Below, piece by piece: positions 34,852 through 43,999 of a stretch of DNA of 64,000 nucleotides (the stretch's first letter is position 1; the number at the start of each line of letters is the position of its first letter). The DNA lies in assembly GCA_947453885.1 (NCBI GenBank), contig CANGIF010000006.1, positions 40,172 to 104,171 on the forward strand, in the 5' to 3' direction. The notes under the pieces are model-generated. The model was not told the DNA's origin, did no database searches, and saw only the letters and a list, made by a program, of their open reading frames with translations. Source of the DNA: Flavobacteriaceae bacterium (GTDB lineage Bacteria > Bacteroidota > Bacteroidia > Flavobacteriales > Flavobacteriaceae). Made by a program: the position numbers and the translations under genes.

Positions 34852-35070
34852 TTAATACATGGTGTCTTTCTTTTTTATGGTTCTTATTTTAAGAAATGTA
34901 TACATTATACATCTTGAACAAACCGCAGTTAATAGCGTATAGCTGCCTAAAATTATTAATAAATTCATCATCAATATATCTGAAAAAGTGTTTTTAACAC
35001 CTAACATTATTGCTGCAAATCCTATTGCGAATCTAAAAATACGATCTACACTTCCAATATTTCTTTTCAT
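34852..35070 (-). CDS. DUF2892 / YgaP-like small membrane protein
   Basis: 72 residues from ATG 35070 (MKRNIGSVDRIFRFAIGFAA). Two transmembrane helices surround LLIILGSYTLLTAVCSRCIM; the N-terminal N-x-G-x-x-DR-x-x-R pattern and the C-terminal paired cysteines are typical of DUF2892, often linked to rhodanese and sulfur metabolism. It converges on the outer-membrane protein gene, with stops 3 bases apart. Confidence 0.82.
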   Translation of the reverse strand: MKRNIGSVDRIFRFAIGFAAIMLGVKNTFSDILMMNLLIILGSYTLLTAVCSRCIMYTFLKIRTIKKKDTMY

Positions 35071-35210
35071 ATATAGCACAATTATTTAAAAAAAAATCAA
35101 CTGAAAACTAATTAAAAAACTCTAAACTATTTCTTGCTAACCACAAGAATAGCAAATATACTATTTACTTTGAATAAATTACAAATTTTAAACAACTAAA
35201 AATAAGCATT

Positions 35211-36014
35211 TTAATACTCCCATTTTCTTTGTTTATTTAATTCTTGTTGCTCTGCTAACTCCTCAGCAGGTATTACTTTTAAAAAAGTAGGATGCTGTTC
35301 AATGGCAAATTCTACTTTTTCTACAATTTGTTCAATTGTATCATTTTCATAATCAATAGACAATGGTTGCTTTATAATAAAAGATTGTAAAATGCCTTTC
35401 TTTTTTAGCCGTAATCCTTTCTTATCAAACGATCGTCTAAAACCATCAATAACAATTGGAACTACAATGGGTTTATGCTGTTTAATTATATGAGCCGTTC
35501 CTTTTCGAACAGGTTTAAATGACTTTGTTGTGCCCTGAGGAAAAGTGATAACCCAACCGTCGTCTAATGCTATTCGTATGTTTTCCGTATCGTTCAAATT
35601 TACATCTCGCTTAACATCTTTTCCTTTTTCTCTCCAAGTTCTTTCAACTGTAATTGCACCTACATAAGCCAAAATTCTAGGTAACAATCCTTCAGACATA
35701 GTTTCTTTTGCTGCAACATAATATAAATTTAACTTTGGATGCCACAAATACAAAACATTTTCAATAGTATCCTCTCTCCCACTTAAACTTGCATTAAAAA
35801 CATGAAACATTGCCACCACATCTGCAAAATAAGTTTGGTGATTAGAAATAAACAAGACATTCGTTTCTGGTAAATTTTTTATTATTTCAGAACCTTCTAT
35901 TTGCAATTCATTAAATCCTCGGTATCGTCTGTGTGACAATATACCTAAAATTCTAATTAACCATTTTTTAATAATAAGAATATGACCAAATGGATTTCTT
36001 TTAATCAACCCCAT
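35211..36014 (-). CDS. 1-acyl-sn-glycerol-3-phosphate acyltransferase-like protein
   Basis: A 267-residue PlsC-family protein with FISNHQTYFADVVAM and GWVITFPQGTTKSFKPVRKG. The catalytic His and Asp are separated by five residues (HX5D) instead of four, and motif III reads FPQGTT instead of FPEGTR; both may be normal for this flavobacterial subfamily but differ from the 22.8 kb acyltransferase. Downstream of it on the same strand lies the DUF2892-like gene; upstream, a NUDIX hydrolase 44 bases away. Confidence 0.85.
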   Translation of the reverse strand: MGLIKRNPFGHILIIKKWLIRILGILSHRRYRGFNELQIEGSEIIKNLPETNVLFISNHQTYFADVVAMFHVFNASLSGREDTIENVLYLWHPKLNLYYVAAKETMSEGLLPRILAYVGAITVERTWREKGKDVKRDVNLNDTENIRIALDDGWVITFPQGTTKSFKPVRKGTAHIIKQHKPIVVPIVIDGFRRSFDKKGLRLKKKGILQSFIIKQPLSIDYENDTIEQIVEKVEFAIEQHPTFLKVIPAEELAEQQELNKQRKWEY

Positions 36015-36058
36015 AATTCATTTTTTTGACAAGCAACAAACATACAAAAACTTGTCGT

Positions 36059-36697
36059 TTAAAGTGCTTTTTTTAAAATCTCTTTCAACTCGCTCATCAT
36101 CATTGCTGTTGCTCCCCAAACTAAATGTCCCTGTACTTTAAAAACAGGAACTAGTATAGCGTTAGAATATGAGGTATCCATTTTTATAAATTCAACAATA
36201 GCTTCGTTCATAAAATCCTCAAGTGACAGTTCCAACACATCAACAACCTCATTAGAATCTGGTAAAAACGTAATTTCTTGTTTACTATATCCTAAAAAAG
36301 GATGAACTAAAAAATTACTGGGTGGAATATATACAGTTGAAAAAGGCTTAATTACATTAATTTGATGTGGTTCTATTCCAATTTCTTCTTTTGTTTCTCT
36401 TAAAGCTGTGTGGAGCAAACTAGGATCGTCTTGCTCTTCTTTTCCACCTGGAAATGCAATTTGTGAAGAATGTATGCCAGGATAGGTATTTCTAACAATT
36501 AAAGCAAGATGCGCAATTTTATTTTTGGGATAAATTAACATCATTACAGCTGCTATTCTAGGTTTTAATTCATGAAATTTTAATTTTTCTAGAACTGCAG
36601 TTCGTTCAGGAGGAGACATAATTTGATGGGCTGCTTCTGCTAACAAGGGCTGCTCTTTAATTTTAGAAATTCCTTCAAGAAATAAATGAAAATTCAT
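36059..36697 (-). CDS. CoA-pyrophosphatase-type NUDIX hydrolase
   Basis: 212 residues with the NUDIX box GGKEEQDDPSLLHTALRETK followed by EEIGI (about residues 85-110). The upstream segment IAHLALIVRNTYPGIHSSQIAFP is the extension used to recognise the CoA diphosphatase branch (UPF0035). It likely hydrolyses CoA or its derivatives to 4'-phosphopantetheine. No signal peptide. Codirectional with the acyltransferase that follows. Confidence 0.88.
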   Translation of the reverse strand: MNFHLFLEGISKIKEQPLLAEAAHQIMSPPERTAVLEKLKFHELKPRIAAVMMLIYPKNKIAHLALIVRNTYPGIHSSQIAFPGGKEEQDDPSLLHTALRETKEEIGIEPHQINVIKPFSTVYIPPSNFLVHPFLGYSKQEITFLPDSNEVVDVLELSLEDFMNEAIVEFIKMDTSYSNAILVPVFKVQGHLVWGATAMMMSELKEILKKAL

Positions 36698-36804
36698 TTT
36701 AGCAACTTATTTTTGTGTCCAAATAATTTATCAATACAAGTGTAGCGAATTTACATATTTTAGTTGACAATTACTATATATTTATATAAAAACTAAGTAA
36801 CTTA

Positions 36805-37239
36805 ATGTATTCCAAACAAGAAAATCAAAAACTAAAGCAAGAATTCTGGCTTGAATTTGCCAAACAACACCCACACAAATGGATTCTATACAATACTAAA
36901 ATAAAAGATTTTGCCTTTAAATTTTATGTTGATAACAAGAAAGCACAAGTATTGATTGATATTGAACATCGAAATAATGAAATTAGATGGGCTTATTTTG
37001 AAAAAATGGAAGCTTTACAAAATATATTAGAAGAAGAATTTGTTCAAAATTTAATTTTTTTTAAAGATTTTACTTTAGAAAATGGTAAAATGATCAGTAG
37101 AATATGGGTAGAAATAAATGACGTTAGCTTTAGTAATAAAATTCATTGGAACACAATATTCGATTTTTTTAATGAAAAAATGACCGCTTTAGAACAGTTT
37201 TATTTTGAGTATGATGAATTTATTAAGAATATCGAATAG
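36805..37239 (+). CDS. DUF4268-family protein
   Basis: 144 residues, charged and soluble, beginning MYSKQENQKLKQEFWLEFAK. The body (FKFYVDNKKAQVLIDIEHRN, RIWVEINDVSFSNKIHWNTI) matches my recollection of the DUF4268 fold, sometimes fused to nuclease domains, here standing alone. No catalytic motif is visible. It precedes uridine kinase by about 70 bases with its own promoter in between. Confidence 0.75.
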   Translation: MYSKQENQKLKQEFWLEFAKQHPHKWILYNTKIKDFAFKFYVDNKKAQVLIDIEHRNNEIRWAYFEKMEALQNILEEEFVQNLIFFKDFTLENGKMISRIWVEINDVSFSNKIHWNTIFDFFNEKMTALEQFYFEYDEFIKNIE

Positions 37240-37269
37240 TGTTCACTTTTTATTTTACTTTTAAATGAG

Positions 37270-37277
37270 TATTTTTG
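37270..37277 (+). promoter_or_regulatory. -7 promoter box of uridine kinase
   Basis: TATTTTTG, exact TANNTTTG, 32 bases before the ATG. Confidence 0.5.
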
Positions 37278-37308
37278 CATAATTGAAACAAAAAAACACA
37301 ACTATTTT

Positions 37309-37917
37309 ATGCTAATTATTGGAATTGCTGGAGGAACTGGTAGCGGTAAAACTACTGTGGTCCATCAAATAATGAATGAATTGCCCCATACCGAAGTAGG
37401 AATTATTGCGCAAGACTCCTATTACAAGGAAACAACCAATTTAAGCTATGAAGAACGAACTAAAATAAATTTTGACCATCCAAAGTCAATTGATTTTGAT
37501 TTGTTAGTAACTCATTTGAAGGACTTAAAAGAAGGTAAAACGATTAATCAGCCTGTTTATTCTTTTATAACCCACAATAGAACCGACGATACAATTTCAA
37601 CACACCCAAGAAAAGTAATGATTGTTGAAGGCATTTTAATTCTTTCTAATCCTGAATTAAGAGATCTTTTTGATATAAAAATATTTGTGCATGCAGACTC
37701 AGACGAAAGATTAATACGCAGATTAAAAAGAGATATTGCCGAGCGTGGAAGAGATATGGAAGAAGTATTAAACAGATACCAAAACACCTTAAAACCTATG
37801 CATCAACAATTTATAGAACCAACAAAAGCTTTTGCTGACATTATTATTCCAAATGATAAATACAATACAGTTGCTATTGACGTAGTTAGAGCTGTTATTA
37901 ATCAACGTATTTTATAA
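37309..37917 (+). CDS. udk: Uridine kinase
   Basis: Pyrimidine salvage: phosphorylates uridine or cytidine. The 202-residue protein has Walker A IAGGTGSGKTTVVHQIM (residues 5-21), the DSYYK nucleoside-binding segment, FDHPKSIDFDLLVTHLKDLK, MIVEGILIL and RRLKRDIAERGRDMEEVLNR. Length and motifs are standard. It is followed by a septum-formation-initiator protein gene and the methylmalonyl-CoA mutase genes on the same strand. Confidence 0.95.
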   Translation: MLIIGIAGGTGSGKTTVVHQIMNELPHTEVGIIAQDSYYKETTNLSYEERTKINFDHPKSIDFDLLVTHLKDLKEGKTINQPVYSFITHNRTDDTISTHPRKVMIVEGILILSNPELRDLFDIKIFVHADSDERLIRRLKRDIAERGRDMEEVLNRYQNTLKPMHQQFIEPTKAFADIIIPNDKYNTVAIDVVRAVINQRIL

Positions 37918-37992
37918 TTTTTTTATATCTTTATATCAATTTAAACAATCAAATTGATTTTTATTAATAACCCATAATCTAATAAAATTAGA

Positions 37993-38334
37993 ATGTCAGA
38001 CAAACTCAAAAGTAAACCATGGTTAAAATTTATGAGTAATAAATACGTTTTAATTTTACTATTTTTTGTTGTATGGATGCTATTTTTAGACAATTATTCT
38101 TACCTAGAACACAGATTATTAAACAAACAAATTGATGAATTGGATGATAACAAAAAATATTACCAAGAAGAAATTTATAAAGACGAACAGAATATTAAAC
38201 TACTAAAAGATACTGATCAAATTGAAAAGTATGCTCGTGAAAAATATTTTATGAAAAAAGAAAACGAGGATATTTATATAATTGAATTTGAAGCAGATCG
38301 AATTAAAGACAGTATTGAAAGAAGTAAAAAATAA
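37993..38334 (+). CDS. Septum formation initiator (FtsB/DivIC-like)
   Basis: 113 residues: one transmembrane helix (about 14-32, YVLILLFFVVWMLFLDNYSY), followed by a coiled coil (HRLLNKQIDELDDNKKYYQE) and the C-terminal EKYAREKYFMKKENEDIYII block typical of FtsB-type cell-division proteins. It would bridge periplasmic division components with its partner FtsL. Starts 76 bases after udk. Confidence 0.85.
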   Translation: MSDKLKSKPWLKFMSNKYVLILLFFVVWMLFLDNYSYLEHRLLNKQIDELDDNKKYYQEEIYKDEQNIKLLKDTDQIEKYAREKYFMKKENEDIYIIEFEADRIKDSIERSKK

Positions 38335-38513
38335 TCTATTTAAATTCATTATTACTTTTTTTTATTGGTTTTCGTTTATCTAGAAGAATTTCTTGCTTTA
38401 ATTTTATCTTTTTTAAATTAAAATTCATTTTTATTTAGCCCTATTTTAACTAATAATGTATATTTAATTAGCAAAAAAATTAATTAATTTCTTTCAATAA
38501 CTATATTTTATAG

Positions 38514-38521
38514 TAAATTTG
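38514..38521 (+). promoter_or_regulatory. -7 promoter box of the methylmalonyl-CoA mutase genes
   Basis: TAAATTTG 24 bases upstream of the TTG start codon. The -33 position has no clear TTG. Confidence 0.45.
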
Positions 38522-38544
38522 AAATTCATAAAAAGTATTAAATT

Positions 38545-39909
38545 TTGAACACAAACAAACTTTTTTCAGAATTTGAAGCTGTTACTTCCAAACAATGGAA
38601 ACAACAAATTCAATACGAACTCAAAGGAGCCGACTATAACGAAACGCTCGTTTGGGAAAGTCCAGAAGGCATCAAAGTAAAACCATTTTACCATTTGGAT
38701 GATGCTTCCGAAACAAAACTTACTATCAAAACGCCCGAAAATGCGTTTGCAATTCTACAAAACATTTTTGTTCATGACGTTAAAAAATCGAATCAACGGG
38801 CTTTAGATTACTTAAATCGTGGTGCCGAAAGCATTCGATTTACCATTGAAAACGAATCAATTTCAATTGACGATTTAATGCAAAACCTTCCTTTGAAGGA
38901 CACTACTTATTATTTCCATTTGCCATTTCTCTCAATCGATTTCGCTGCTAAAGTAAGTGACTTTGCTGCTAAAAATCATGCCAAATTCATCATTTTAATT
39001 GACCCAATTGGGCAGTTAACCAAAGACGGCAACTGGTTTGAAAATATAGAAAATGATTTTAAGAAATTAAATACAATTGCAACATCTTCTACAAATTTCT
39101 TAAGTATCAGTGCTGGAATTTACCAAAATGCAGGTGCCAACATGGTACAACAATTGGCCTATACCATGGCTCATGTTAACGAATATTTCAACAGAATTCC
39201 AGCTATAAAACATCCTATAACCATTGAAGTTGCTGTTGGAACGAACTATTTCTTTGAAATTGCTAAACTGAGAGCGTTACGAATTTTGTTCAATACTTTG
39301 AAAAAGGAATACCAACACAATTTCGATTGCAACATCATTGCAACTCCAACCAAACGCACCAAAACGATATACGATTACAATGTAAATATGCTTCGTACGA
39401 CAACTGAGTGTATGAGTGCTATTTTGGGAGGAGCTAATGCGGTTGCCAATTTGCCATACGATGCATTATACCACAAAGACAACGAATTTGGAGATAGAAT
39501 TTCCAGAAACCAATTGTTGGTATTGAAACACGAAAGTTATTTCGACAAAGTCAACAATCCATCCGATGGAGCTTACTATATTGAAAATTTGACCGAACAA
39601 TTGGCTGAAAAAGCATTGTTGTTATTCAAAGACATTGAAGCCAATGGTGGATTAATCTCGCAATTAATTGAAGGAACTATCCAAAGAAAAATTAGCGAAA
39701 GCGCCCAAAAAGAACAGGATTTATTTGATAGCGGAAAAGAAACCTTGTTAGGAACCAACAAATATCCAAACAAAAACGACCGCATGAAAGACAATTTAGA
39801 ATTGTATCCGTTCGTAAAACAAAACCCACGCAAAACGTTAATCACCCCTATCATTGAAAAACGATTGGCTGAAAAATTAGAACAAGAACGTTTAGCACAA
39901 GAACAATAA
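38545..39909 (+). CDS. mutA: Methylmalonyl-CoA mutase small subunit
   Basis: Non-catalytic partner of the B12-dependent mutase interconverting methylmalonyl-CoA and succinyl-CoA. The protein (454 residues) starts with a TTG codon: MNTNKLFSEFEAVTSKQWKQ. It keeps the TIM-barrel part with TTECMSAILGGANAVANLPY but has no C-terminal B12-binding domain, so it is shorter than the roughly 620-residue small subunits of actinobacteria. GC content and codon use are higher than in neighbouring genes. It leads a three-gene unit with a tiny membrane gene and the large subunit. Confidence 0.9.
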   Translation: MNTNKLFSEFEAVTSKQWKQQIQYELKGADYNETLVWESPEGIKVKPFYHLDDASETKLTIKTPENAFAILQNIFVHDVKKSNQRALDYLNRGAESIRFTIENESISIDDLMQNLPLKDTTYYFHLPFLSIDFAAKVSDFAAKNHAKFIILIDPIGQLTKDGNWFENIENDFKKLNTIATSSTNFLSISAGIYQNAGANMVQQLAYTMAHVNEYFNRIPAIKHPITIEVAVGTNYFFEIAKLRALRILFNTLKKEYQHNFDCNIIATPTKRTKTIYDYNVNMLRTTTECMSAILGGANAVANLPYDALYHKDNEFGDRISRNQLLVLKHESYFDKVNNPSDGAYYIENLTEQLAEKALLLFKDIEANGGLISQLIEGTIQRKISESAQKEQDLFDSGKETLLGTNKYPNKNDRMKDNLELYPFVKQNPRKTLITPIIEKRLAEKLEQERLAQEQ

Positions 39910-39912
39910 ATT

Positions 39913-40113
39913 ATGTCTTTACTATTTATTATTTGCATCTTATTTTTCATTGCCTCATTTAGCTTTGGTATTTTTTATTTGATAAAAGTTATTTTTAATA
40001 AAGACTTCTATTATAAAAAATCTGGTCTGATTTGCTTTGGAATTTGTTTAGTTTCTATAGCTATTCCATTCTTTTCAGTTGCAGATATGATTGCTGAATC
40101 TTTTAGTAATTAA
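39913..40113 (+). CDS. Tiny two-helix membrane protein between the mutase subunits
   Basis: 66 residues: two transmembrane helices (about 2-25 and 38-58) joined by a basic loop FNKDFYYKKSG. It starts 3 bases after the small subunit stop and ends 6 bases before the large subunit ATG. Its very AT-rich sequence contrasts with both flanking subunits. No family recognised. Confidence 0.65.
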   Translation: MSLLFIICILFFIASFSFGIFYLIKVIFNKDFYYKKSGLICFGICLVSIAIPFFSVADMIAESFSN

Positions 40114-40119
40114 AACATT

Positions 40120-42246
40120 ATGAGAAAAAACATCCAACATATCACTTTGGAAAATTCCAAAAAGGAAACTCCAAAACACAATAATTCAGCTACTTTTCAC
40201 ACCGCCGAAAACATTGAACTAAAACCCATTTACGCTCCAAGCGACATTGAGGGTATGGAACATCTTGGTTTCGGAGCAGGTTTTGCACCCAACTTACGCG
40301 GTCCTTATGCTACTATGTATGTACGTAGACCGTGGACCATTCGTCAATATGCAGGTTTTTCAACTGCCGAAGAAAGTAACGCCTTCTACAGAAGAAACCT
40401 TGCTGCCGGACAAAAAGGTTTGTCCGTTGCTTTCGATTTAGCTACGCATAGAGGCTACGATTCCGATCACGAACGTGTGGTGGGTGACGTAGGAAAAGCT
40501 GGTGTTGCCATCGATTCTGTAGAAGACATGAAAGTATTGTTCGACCAAATTCCTTTAGGAGAAATGTCGGTTTCGATGACCATGAACGGTGCGGTTTTGC
40601 CTATTATGGCATTCTACATCGTGGCGGCAGAAGAACAAGGTGTAGCGCCCGAATTGCTTTCGGGAACCATCCAAAACGACATTCTGAAAGAGTTTATGGT
40701 TAGAAATACCTATATCTATCCGCCAACGCCTTCCATGAAAATCATTGCTGATATTTTCGAATATACTAGCAAAAACATGCCTAAATTCAACTCCATTTCT
40801 ATTTCGGGATACCACATGCAAGAAGCAGGTGCTACTGCCGATATCGAATTGGCTTATACACTTGCCGATGGTTTGGAATACATCCGAACGGGTTTGGCTA
40901 CCGGAATGAAAATCGATGAGTTCGCTCCAAGACTTTCGTTCTTTTGGGCCATTGGAATGAACCATTTTATGGAAATTGCCAAAATGCGTGCGGGTAGAAT
41001 GTTATGGGCAAAATTACTCAAACAATTCAACCCGAAAGACGAAAAATCGTTAGCCTTGCGTACACACTGCCAAACATCGGGTTGGAGTTTAACCGAGCAA
41101 GACCCATTTAATAATGTGGCTCGAACGGCTATTGAAGCCGCTGCGGCAGCTTTTGGTGGAACGCAATCCTTACACACCAATGCTTTAGATGAAGCGATTG
41201 CTTTACCAACCGATTTCTCAGCGCGTATTGCTAGAAATACCCAAATCTATTTACAAGAAGAAACCAAAATCTGTAAAACGGTTGACCCTTGGGCAGGTAG
41301 CTACTATGTAGAAACCTTAACCAAAGAAATCGCTGATAAAGCGTGGGCTTTAATTGAAGAAGTAGAAGAATTAGGAGGCATGACCAAAGCCATCGAATCC
41401 GGAATTCCGAAGTTGCGTATCGAAGAAGCTTCGGCGCGTAAACAAGCACGTATTGACAGCAGCCAAGATATTATTGTGGGTGTCAACAAATACCGTTTGG
41501 AAAAAGAAGACCCGTTACACATTTTGGATGTCGATAACCAAATGGTGCGCAAACAACAAATTGAGCAATTACAACATATCAAAGCTACTCGTGATAACGA
41601 CAAAGTAAAAGCTTGTTTAGCAAAATTAACCGATGCTGCTAAAAACGCTAACGATAATTTACTATCTTTAGCCGTAGAAGCTGCAAGAAACAGAGCCACA
41701 TTGGGTGAAATCAGTGATGCCTTGGAAGCAGTTTTCGGAAGATATAAAGCACAAATTAGAAGTTTTAGCGGCGTGTACAGTAAAGAAATTAAAAACGACG
41801 AGAGCTTTGAAAAAGCCAAACAATTAGCCGATGCCTTCGCTAAAAAAGAAGGACGTCGACCACGTATTATGATTGCCAAAATGGGACAAGATGGTCACGA
41901 CCGTGGTGCCAAAGTAGTAGCCACAGGTTATGCCGACGTAGGTTTTGATGTGGACATAGGTCCCTTATTTCAAACGCCAGCCGAAGCTGCCAAACAAGCC
42001 GTAGAAAACGACGTGCATATTCTAGGCGTTTCCTCTCTAGCAGCCGGACACAAAACCCTAGTACCACAAGTAATTGAAGAATTAAAAAAATACGGACGCG
42101 AAGATATTATGGTTATTGTCGGTGGCGTTATCCCAGCACAAGACTACCAATTCCTTTTCGATGCAGGTGCCGTGGCTGTTTTTGGTCCTGGTACTAAAAT
42201 TAGCGAAGCAGCAATTAGTATTTTGGAGGTATTGTTAGAAGATTAA
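40120..42246 (+). CDS. scpA: Methylmalonyl-CoA mutase large (catalytic) subunit
   Basis: The 708-residue catalytic subunit. The TIM-barrel part has [60 protein letters not shown] and [16 protein letters not shown]; the C-terminal B12 domain has the DXHXXG motif in [20 protein letters not shown] (about residue 588). All elements needed for activity are present. Codon use is unusually C/G-rich for this window and produces many long antisense open frames that are not genes. A terminator follows at 42319-42348. Confidence 0.96.
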   Translation: MRKNIQHITLENSKKETPKHNNSATFHTAENIELKPIYAPSDIEGMEHLGFGAGFAPNLRGPYATMYVRRPWTIRQYAGFSTAEESNAFYRRNLAAGQKGLSVAFDLATHRGYDSDHERVVGDVGKAGVAIDSVEDMKVLFDQIPLGEMSVSMTMNGAVLPIMAFYIVAAEEQGVAPELLSGTIQNDILKEFMVRNTYIYPPTPSMKIIADIFEYTSKNMPKFNSISISGYHMQEAGATADIELAYTLADGLEYIRTGLATGMKIDEFAPRLSFFWAIGMNHFMEIAKMRAGRMLWAKLLKQFNPKDEKSLALRTHCQTSGWSLTEQDPFNNVARTAIEAAAAAFGGTQSLHTNALDEAIALPTDFSARIARNTQIYLQEETKICKTVDPWAGSYYVETLTKEIADKAWALIEEVEELGGMTKAIESGIPKLRIEEASARKQARIDSSQDIIVGVNKYRLEKEDPLHILDVDNQMVRKQQIEQLQHIKATRDNDKVKACLAKLTDAAKNANDNLLSLAVEAARNRATLGEISDALEAVFGRYKAQIRSFSGVYSKEIKNDESFEKAKQLADAFAKKEGRRPRIMIAKMGQDGHDRGAKVVATGYADVGFDVDIGPLFQTPAEAAKQAVENDVHILGVSSLAAGHKTLVPQVIEELKKYGREDIMVIVGGVIPAQDYQFLFDAGAVAVFGPGTKISEAAISILEVLLED

Positions 42247-42255
42247 CAGCATTCC

Positions 42256-42303
42256 TGTCATTCTGACGAAACACTTTTGTCATTCTGACGAAGGAAGAAT
42301 CTC
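42256..42303. repeat. Duplicated TGTCATTCTGACGAA element
   Basis: TGTCATTCTGACGAA at 42256-42270 and at 42278-42292; the second continues GGAAGAATCTC to 42303. This word closely resembles a dispersed extragenic repeat seen in many Bacteroidota and other bacterial genomes. It sits between scpA and its terminator, so it would be transcribed. Confidence 0.6.
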
Positions 42304-42318
42304 AATAGAACATTATAA

Positions 42319-42348
42319 AACACCGACTTTTCAGTCGGTGTTTTTTTT
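42319..42348 (+). terminator. Terminator of the methylmalonyl-CoA mutase operon
   Basis: AACACCGACT (42319-42328), TTTC loop, AGTCGGTGTT (42333-42342), then T to 42348: a perfect 10-bp stem with a long T tail. Confidence 0.93.
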
Positions 42349-42653
42349 ATTTTAATTTTCTCAATTAATATTGAAGATATTTAATCACACACGCTTCATC
42401 CCAACAAACACTCAAAACAATTTTTACTTTTAAACAAATTACTTTTACTTTTTAATACATTTATTTTAATTTATAAAACAATATATATTATTTAAATTAA
42501 ACTATATTTAATATATAGCATAGTAATAGCTATTTATATAAAACTAATTTTTAATTAAAATAAAATAGTTATAATTTTTTACACTATTATTTTAATTTAT
42601 ATCAACAATTTTACTATTTTTACCATAACAACAAATTGTAAAACAACAATAGT

Positions 42654-43007
42654 ATGCTTTACTTAAACCTAAAACCCGTTTTAGAAGCACGCCAAATAGT
42701 AAAACCGTACGCTTTTCTTGTAAAAATTGGCATTGCACCTCACACCGCACATAAAATTTTAAATAACGACTCCCACGTCATGCGTTTAGACAACCTCAAC
42801 CTCATTTGCAAAGCCCTCTATTGCCAACCCAACGACTTATTAGTTTTTAAACAAGACGCCAACAATCCTGTAAACGAAACACACCCATTAAACAAGTTAA
42901 TTCCAAAAATAGAAGACAACAACTGGCAACAACAACTCAAAACAATGCCGCTAGATAAACTCAAACAAATCAGTAAACTACTTGACCAAACCGAAAATCA
43001 AGAATAA
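42654..43007 (+). CDS. Small Cro/C1-type helix-turn-helix protein
   Basis: 117 residues. The HTH spans about residues 5-65 (LKPVLEARQI, LVKIGIAPHTAHKILNND, LDNLNLICKALYCQPNDLLV), resembling the HTH_26/YozG-like type. A Lys/Gln-rich C-terminal tail (MPLDKLKQISKLLDQTENQE) may mediate oligomerisation. The coding strand is rich in C and stands out from its extremely AT-rich upstream region. It lies alone before lipA; targets unknown. Confidence 0.78.
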   Translation: MLYLNLKPVLEARQIVKPYAFLVKIGIAPHTAHKILNNDSHVMRLDNLNLICKALYCQPNDLLVFKQDANNPVNETHPLNKLIPKIEDNNWQQQLKTMPLDKLKQISKLLDQTENQE

Positions 43008-43078
43008 AAAATCGTATAGCGTAAGCCAAAACAATTAAAAACAAAATTGGAAAAGTAAAATTCTACATACAACATTTG

Positions 43079-43086
43079 TATCTTTG
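43079..43086 (+). promoter_or_regulatory. -7 promoter box that decides the lipA start
   Basis: TATCTTTG, exact TANNTTTG, 20 bases before the ATG at 43106; it overlaps the alternative upstream TTG start (43076), which can therefore be excluded. Confidence 0.6.
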
Positions 43087-43105
43087 CCTCGCTAAAAAAA
43101 GAAAC

Positions 43106-43975
43106 ATGGAAATGATAACTGAAAATAAGCTACCCGTTGGAAAACCAAAATGGTTAAAAGTTAAACTTCCAATTGGTCAAAAATATACAGAACTTAGAGG
43201 TTTAGTTGACAAATACCAACTAAACACCATTTGTACTTCAGGAAGTTGCCCAAATATGGGTGAATGTTGGGGCGAAGGAACGGCTACTTTCATGATTTTA
43301 GGCAATATATGTACCCGATCTTGTGGGTTTTGTGGAGTAAAAACAGGACGTCCAGAAACTGTTGATTGGGACGAACCAGAAAAAGTAGCACGATCAATAA
43401 AAATAATGAAAATAAAACACGCCGTAATAACCAGTGTTGATCGTGACGATTTAAAAGACATGGGATCCATAATTTGGTATGAAACCATTCAAGCCATAAG
43501 AAGAATGAATCCTGAAACCACACTTGAAACATTAATCCCAGATTTTCAAGGTAATGAACGAAACATTGATCGAATAATTGCAGCCAATCCAGAAGTAGTT
43601 TCTCACAATATGGAAACCGTAAGAAGGTTGACACGTGAAGTGCGTATTCAAGCAAAATACGATAAGAGTCTAGGTGTTTTAAAATACTTAAAAGACCAAG
43701 GCATCAAACGAACAAAGTCGGGCATCATGCTAGGATTGGGCGAAACTGAAGAAGAAGTCATTCAAACACTACACGACCTTCGAGCCGCTAATGTGGACAT
43801 TGTAACCATTGGTCAATACCTACAACCTAGTAAAAAACATTTACCCGTAAAAGAATACATTACTCCAGAACAATTTCTAAAATACGAAACAATTGGAAAA
43901 GCAATGGGTTTTAGACATGTTGAAAGCGGTGCCTTAGTTCGTTCCAGCTACCATGCTCAAAAACACATTTTATAA
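43106..43975 (+). CDS. lipA: Lipoyl synthase
   Basis: Radical-SAM enzyme inserting two sulfurs into protein-bound octanoate, needed for pyruvate and 2-oxoglutarate dehydrogenases and the glycine cleavage system. The 289-residue protein has the auxiliary-cluster motif [13 protein letters not shown] (about 44-56), the radical-SAM motif [10 protein letters not shown] (about 71-80) and the C-terminal RSSYHA that supplies the serine ligand. Start at 43106 fits the promoter. It is followed by gap after 24 bases. Confidence 0.96.
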   Translation: MEMITENKLPVGKPKWLKVKLPIGQKYTELRGLVDKYQLNTICTSGSCPNMGECWGEGTATFMILGNICTRSCGFCGVKTGRPETVDWDEPEKVARSIKIMKIKHAVITSVDRDDLKDMGSIIWYETIQAIRRMNPETTLETLIPDFQGNERNIDRIIAANPEVVSHNMETVRRLTREVRIQAKYDKSLGVLKYLKDQGIKRTKSGIMLGLGETEEEVIQTLHDLRAANVDIVTIGQYLQPSKKHLPVKEYITPEQFLKYETIGKAMGFRHVESGALVRSSYHAQKHIL

Positions 43976-43999
43976 ATCCAATATTTTCAAACCTCAGTA

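Larger units (their letters stand above)
42247..42653. other. Intergenic region: repeat pair, terminator, then AT-rich desert
   Basis: No ORF. 42256-42303 holds a duplicated TGTCATTCTGACGAA, 42319-42348 the mutase terminator, and 42360-42653 an extremely AT-rich stretch (many TATATA/TTTAAATT runs) before an HTH gene, with no TANNTTTG box that I can name. Confidence 0.65.

Noticed and set aside
40247..42067. Several long ORFs antisense or out of frame within scpA (for example 41304-41879 minus)
   Set aside because: The gene is GC-rich in third positions and so lacks stops on the other strand; none has a ribosome site or a recognisable domain.
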